Shown: in pieces, positions 62,138-64,000 of the stretch
Numbering within the stretch: the stretch's first letter is position 1
How the letters are laid out: each line of letters opens with the position of its first letter
Source: Dyella_B sp035690825
GTDB lineage: Bacteria > Pseudomonadota > Gammaproteobacteria > Xanthomonadales > Rhodanobacteraceae
Assembly (NCBI RefSeq): GCF_051954575.1
Contig: NZ_JBQCHP010000041.1
Span: forward strand, 24,878-88,877
DNA length: 64,000 nt
Direction of reading: 5' to 3'
The notes under the pieces: generated by a model
Seen by the model: only the letters and a program-made list of their open reading frames with translations
Told to the model about the DNA's origin: nothing
Databases searched by the model: none
Position numbers and translations under genes: made by a program

Positions 62138-62209
62138 GTAGGTTGGGGTGCGAACCTCAACACGGCCATCTACAAACACGGCGACGTTGGGGTTTGCACC
62201 CCAACCTAC
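62138..62209. repeat. GTAG-type REP pair, GGGGTGC subtype
   Basis: The best-preserved copy: GTAG at 62138-62141, heads GTTGGGGTGCGAACCTCAAC and, inverted, GTTGGGGTTTGCACCCCAAC, and CTAC at 62206-62209. On the minus strand this right-end GTAG holds the TAG stop of the ketosynthase gene. Confidence 0.88.
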
Positions 62210-63420
62210 GATGCCTGGCGCACCACGACGACTGCATTCAATCCCCCGAATGCAAACGAATTGCTCAGCGCCGCGCGCACGTTCATGGCGCGTGCTTCAT
62301 GCGGCACGTAATCCAGATCGCAGGCGGGATCGGGCGCAACGTAGTTGAGGGTGGGCGGCACGATGCCGTGGCGCAGCGCGCCGATTACCGCGAGCATTTC
62401 CAATGCGCCGGCCGCGCCGAGCGCATGGCCATGCATCGGCTTGGTCGATGTCACTGCAAGACGGTGCGCATGCTCGCCGAACACCGTGTGAATGGCGCGC
62501 GTTTCGGTCGAATCGTTGGCTGCAGTGCCGGTGCCGTGCGCGTTGATGTAGTCGATCTCGCCCGGCTGCATGCCGGCATCGTTCAACGCGGCCTGCATGG
62601 CCGCTGCTGCGCCGACGTCCGAAGGCGCGGCGATGTCGCCGGCGTCCGCGCTCATGCCCGCGCCGGCCAATTCCGCCAGGATGGTCGCGCCGCGCGCCTG
62701 CGCGCTTTCCAGGGTCTCCAGCACGAACATTGCCGCGCCTTCACCCAGCACCAAGCCGCGACGGTTGGCGCTGAACGGACGGCAGGTGTCGGGCGCCAGT
62801 ACGCGCATTGCTTCCCAGGCCTGCATCACGCCGGGAGTAATGCATGCTTCGGTGCCGCCGACCACGGCGGTATCGACCAGGCCGGCGCGTATCATCATTG
62901 CGGCCTGTGCAAAGGCATGATTGGACGACGCGCACGCGCTGGCTACGGTGAAGGTAGGGCCGGTGATGCCGTGCGCCATGCTGATATGGCTGCAGGGCGC
63001 GCTGCTCATGATGCGCACGATGCCCAGCGGGTGAAAACGGCCGGATTTCTCCGCGTAAAGCTTGCGGTACAAACCGTCACGCGTTTCTTCGCCGGCCGCG
63101 CCGGTGCCGACCACCACGGCGGTGCGCGCGGTGCGCTCGTTGCGAAAGTCCAGGCCGGCCTGCCGGATCGCCTCGCCTGCGGCAACCAGCGCGTACTGGC
63201 TCAGCGGATCGAGGAACGGCAATTTCGCTTCCTCGATAAACGCCAGCGGTTCGAAATCGGCGATTTCCGCGCCGACCGGATTCCCGCGCATCAGGCTGGC
63301 GTCGAAATGCTGCAAGGGCGCGATGCCGCTGCGGCCCTCGGTCATCGCCTGCCAGATATCCGGAACGTTGTGGCCGAGCGCGCAGATGCCACCCATGCCG
63401 GTGATCACGATACGGCGCAT
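62206..63420 (-). CDS. Beta-ketoacyl-ACP synthase, FabF/NodE-like
   Basis: 404 residues of the condensing-enzyme fold. The catalytic Cys is in VASACASSNHAFAQA and the two His residues in NAHGTGTAANDSTE and STKPMHGHALGAAGALEM. ATG 63420 starts MRRIVITGMGGICALGHNV. It begins one base after the stop of a dedicated acyl carrier protein, like NodF-NodE pairs, so it probably elongates a special acyl chain rather than serving bulk fatty acid synthesis. The product is unknown. Its stop codon lies in a GTAG repeat. Confidence 0.9.
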   Translation of the reverse strand: MRRIVITGMGGICALGHNVPDIWQAMTEGRSGIAPLQHFDASLMRGNPVGAEIADFEPLAFIEEAKLPFLDPLSQYALVAAGEAIRQAGLDFRNERTARTAVVVGTGAAGEETRDGLYRKLYAEKSGRFHPLGIVRIMSSAPCSHISMAHGITGPTFTVASACASSNHAFAQAAMMIRAGLVDTAVVGGTEACITPGVMQAWEAMRVLAPDTCRPFSANRRGLVLGEGAAMFVLETLESAQARGATILAELAGAGMSADAGDIAAPSDVGAAAAMQAALNDAGMQPGEIDYINAHGTGTAANDSTETRAIHTVFGEHAHRLAVTSTKPMHGHALGAAGALEMLAVIGALRHGIVPPTLNYVAPDPACDLDYVPHEARAMNVRAALSNSFAFGGLNAVVVVRQAS

Positions 63421-63421
63421 A

Positions 63422-63676
63422 TCAGCTGTCGGCGGGTTTCTGCGCGAGCTGGCGCTCCACGGCACCGATCAGGTCGCCGACGGTACCGCTCTCGAAATTG
63501 ACGTCGTCGTTGGGCAGGTTGATGTTGAAATGTTCTTCGATGTCGAAAATCACTTCGATCGCGTCCAGCGAAGCGATGCCCAGATCCTTGAGCGTGGACT
63601 CGAGCTTGATGGTGCCTATATCGATCTTCGCCTGCTTGCTGATGATCTCGAAAACTTCTTGTTGCACTTGGCTCAT
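63422..63676 (-). CDS. Acyl carrier protein, specialised
   Basis: 84 residues from ATG 63676. The phosphopantetheine Ser is S36 in DLGIASLDAIEVIFDIEEHF; the usual DSL is ASL, as in several NodF-like carriers. The helix after it is strongly acidic. The gene is one base from the ketosynthase gene, so both are translated from one mRNA. It carries acyl chains for the partner enzyme; the upstream region to the window edge holds no recognisable gene. Confidence 0.88.
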   Translation of the reverse strand: MSQVQQEVFEIISKQAKIDIGTIKLESTLKDLGIASLDAIEVIFDIEEHFNINLPNDDVNFESGTVGDLIGAVERQLAQKPADS

Positions 63677-63924
63677 GAAAACGTCCCCGTTGATCCCCTG
63701 CTCCAAGCGTGACGAAGCGCGCGTGCATTGTCCATATGAGCGGGAAGCGTAATTTTTCAGGTTCCCCGGCTCGTTCGTTCACCGCGCTTTGCCGGGGGCG
63801 CGATACATCGTCGCGTGCGATAGCTGAACCTTGCAGTTCTTGAATGGCCCCGCCCGCCAAATCAATCGCCCGCGATGACCTCGGGATGCTCTGACCTATT
63901 CCACGTACCCGTCACCACACGGTA
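63677..63924. other. Upstream region of the ACP gene, no gene recognised
   Basis: About 250 bp without a convincing coding frame. It should contain the promoter of the ACP-ketosynthase pair, but I cannot identify one securely. Confidence 0.5.
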
Positions 63925-64000
63925 TGCGCGCCTCGCTGTGCTCCAGTGGCGAAGGCAGACTGGCGCATCGTCGAGACGCTGGGGTGCAGCGAGGCGCGCA
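63925..64000. repeat. Palindromic element sharing a 31-bp loop with the 16.5-kb element (cut by window edge)
   Basis: Arms of 21 bp (63925-63945 with 63980-64000, starting TGCGCGCCTCGCTG) pair with three differences, two of them T/C changes that G-U pairs would tolerate. The loop 63948-63978 is an exact inverted copy of 16551-16581. The arms are unrelated to those at 16.5 kb. The element probably continues beyond the window. Confidence 0.7.

Noticed and set aside
1..64000. CRISPR arrays, tRNA or rRNA genes
   Set aside because: No regularly spaced direct repeats, cloverleaf sequences or rRNA signatures were noticed; short RNA genes could still be missed by eye.

Overview
The window is a high-GC chromosomal segment of a gammaproteobacterium, most likely order Xanthomonadales (Lysobacterales), perhaps a Rhodanobacteraceae such as Dyella, Luteibacter or Frateuria. 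This rests on recognisable gene orders (rng-yhdP; rpsB-tsf-pyrH-frr-uppS-cdsA-rseP-bamA-lpxD-fabZ-lpxA-lpxB-rnhB-dnaE-accA; map-glnD-dapD-yffB-dapE) and on nine short palindromic repeat loci that begin with GTAG, like the SMAG/REP repeats of Stenotrophomonas. No rRNA, tRNA, CRISPR array or intact transposase was found.

Layout. 1-1.1 kb: start of an RND efflux permease running off the left edge. 1.2-7.2 kb: mug, then divergent rng and yhdP. 7.3-9.6 kb: an accessory patch (secreted protein of unknown function, sterol-desaturase-like membrane enzyme) between yhdP and tldD, which are adjacent in E. coli. 9.8-14.5 kb: tldD, darP, a DUF1653 gene, pmbA, a DUF4870 membrane protein and xseB. 14.7-16 kb: an MFS exporter with two palindromes upstream. 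16-24.6 kb: an accessory island holding a 289-bp nested-palindrome element and a 2514-residue Tc-toxin A subunit with no TcB or TcC partner in the window. 24.7-29.4 kb: tilS, a NYN-LOTUS protein, an MscS channel and an exported adenosine deaminase. 29.5-51.3 kb: a long minus-strand envelope, lipid, replication and translation block. 51.6-58.2 kb: map, glnD, a PepSY-type membrane protein and the lysine/peptidoglycan precursor genes dapD, yffB and dapE. 58.3-61.5 kb: a penicillin-acylase-family hydrolase and a phosphodiester-glycosidase lipoprotein. 61.6-64 kb: a Nudix hydrolase, a NodE-like ketosynthase with its acyl carrier protein, and a second palindromic element cut by the right edge.

The central block makes fatty acid precursors (accA, fabZ), lipid A (lpxD, lpxA, lpxB), CDP-diacylglycerol (cdsA), undecaprenyl diphosphate (uppS) and the outer-membrane assembly factor BamA. 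It departs from the expected order: no dxr near uppS-cdsA-rseP, no skp between bamA and lpxD (a glycosyltransferase-TPR gene sits there), and a lone VOC gene in opposite orientation between tsf and pyrH.

Most unusual observations: (1) the orphan full-length TcA toxin gene; (2) the nested palindrome beside it, whose 31-bp loop recurs exactly at the right edge between different stem arms; (3) GTAG repeats whose first four bases supply the TAG stop codon of three genes; (4) an Asp for Gly change in the GRG motif of RNase HII; (5) an Arg/Gly-rich tail on ribosomal protein S2.
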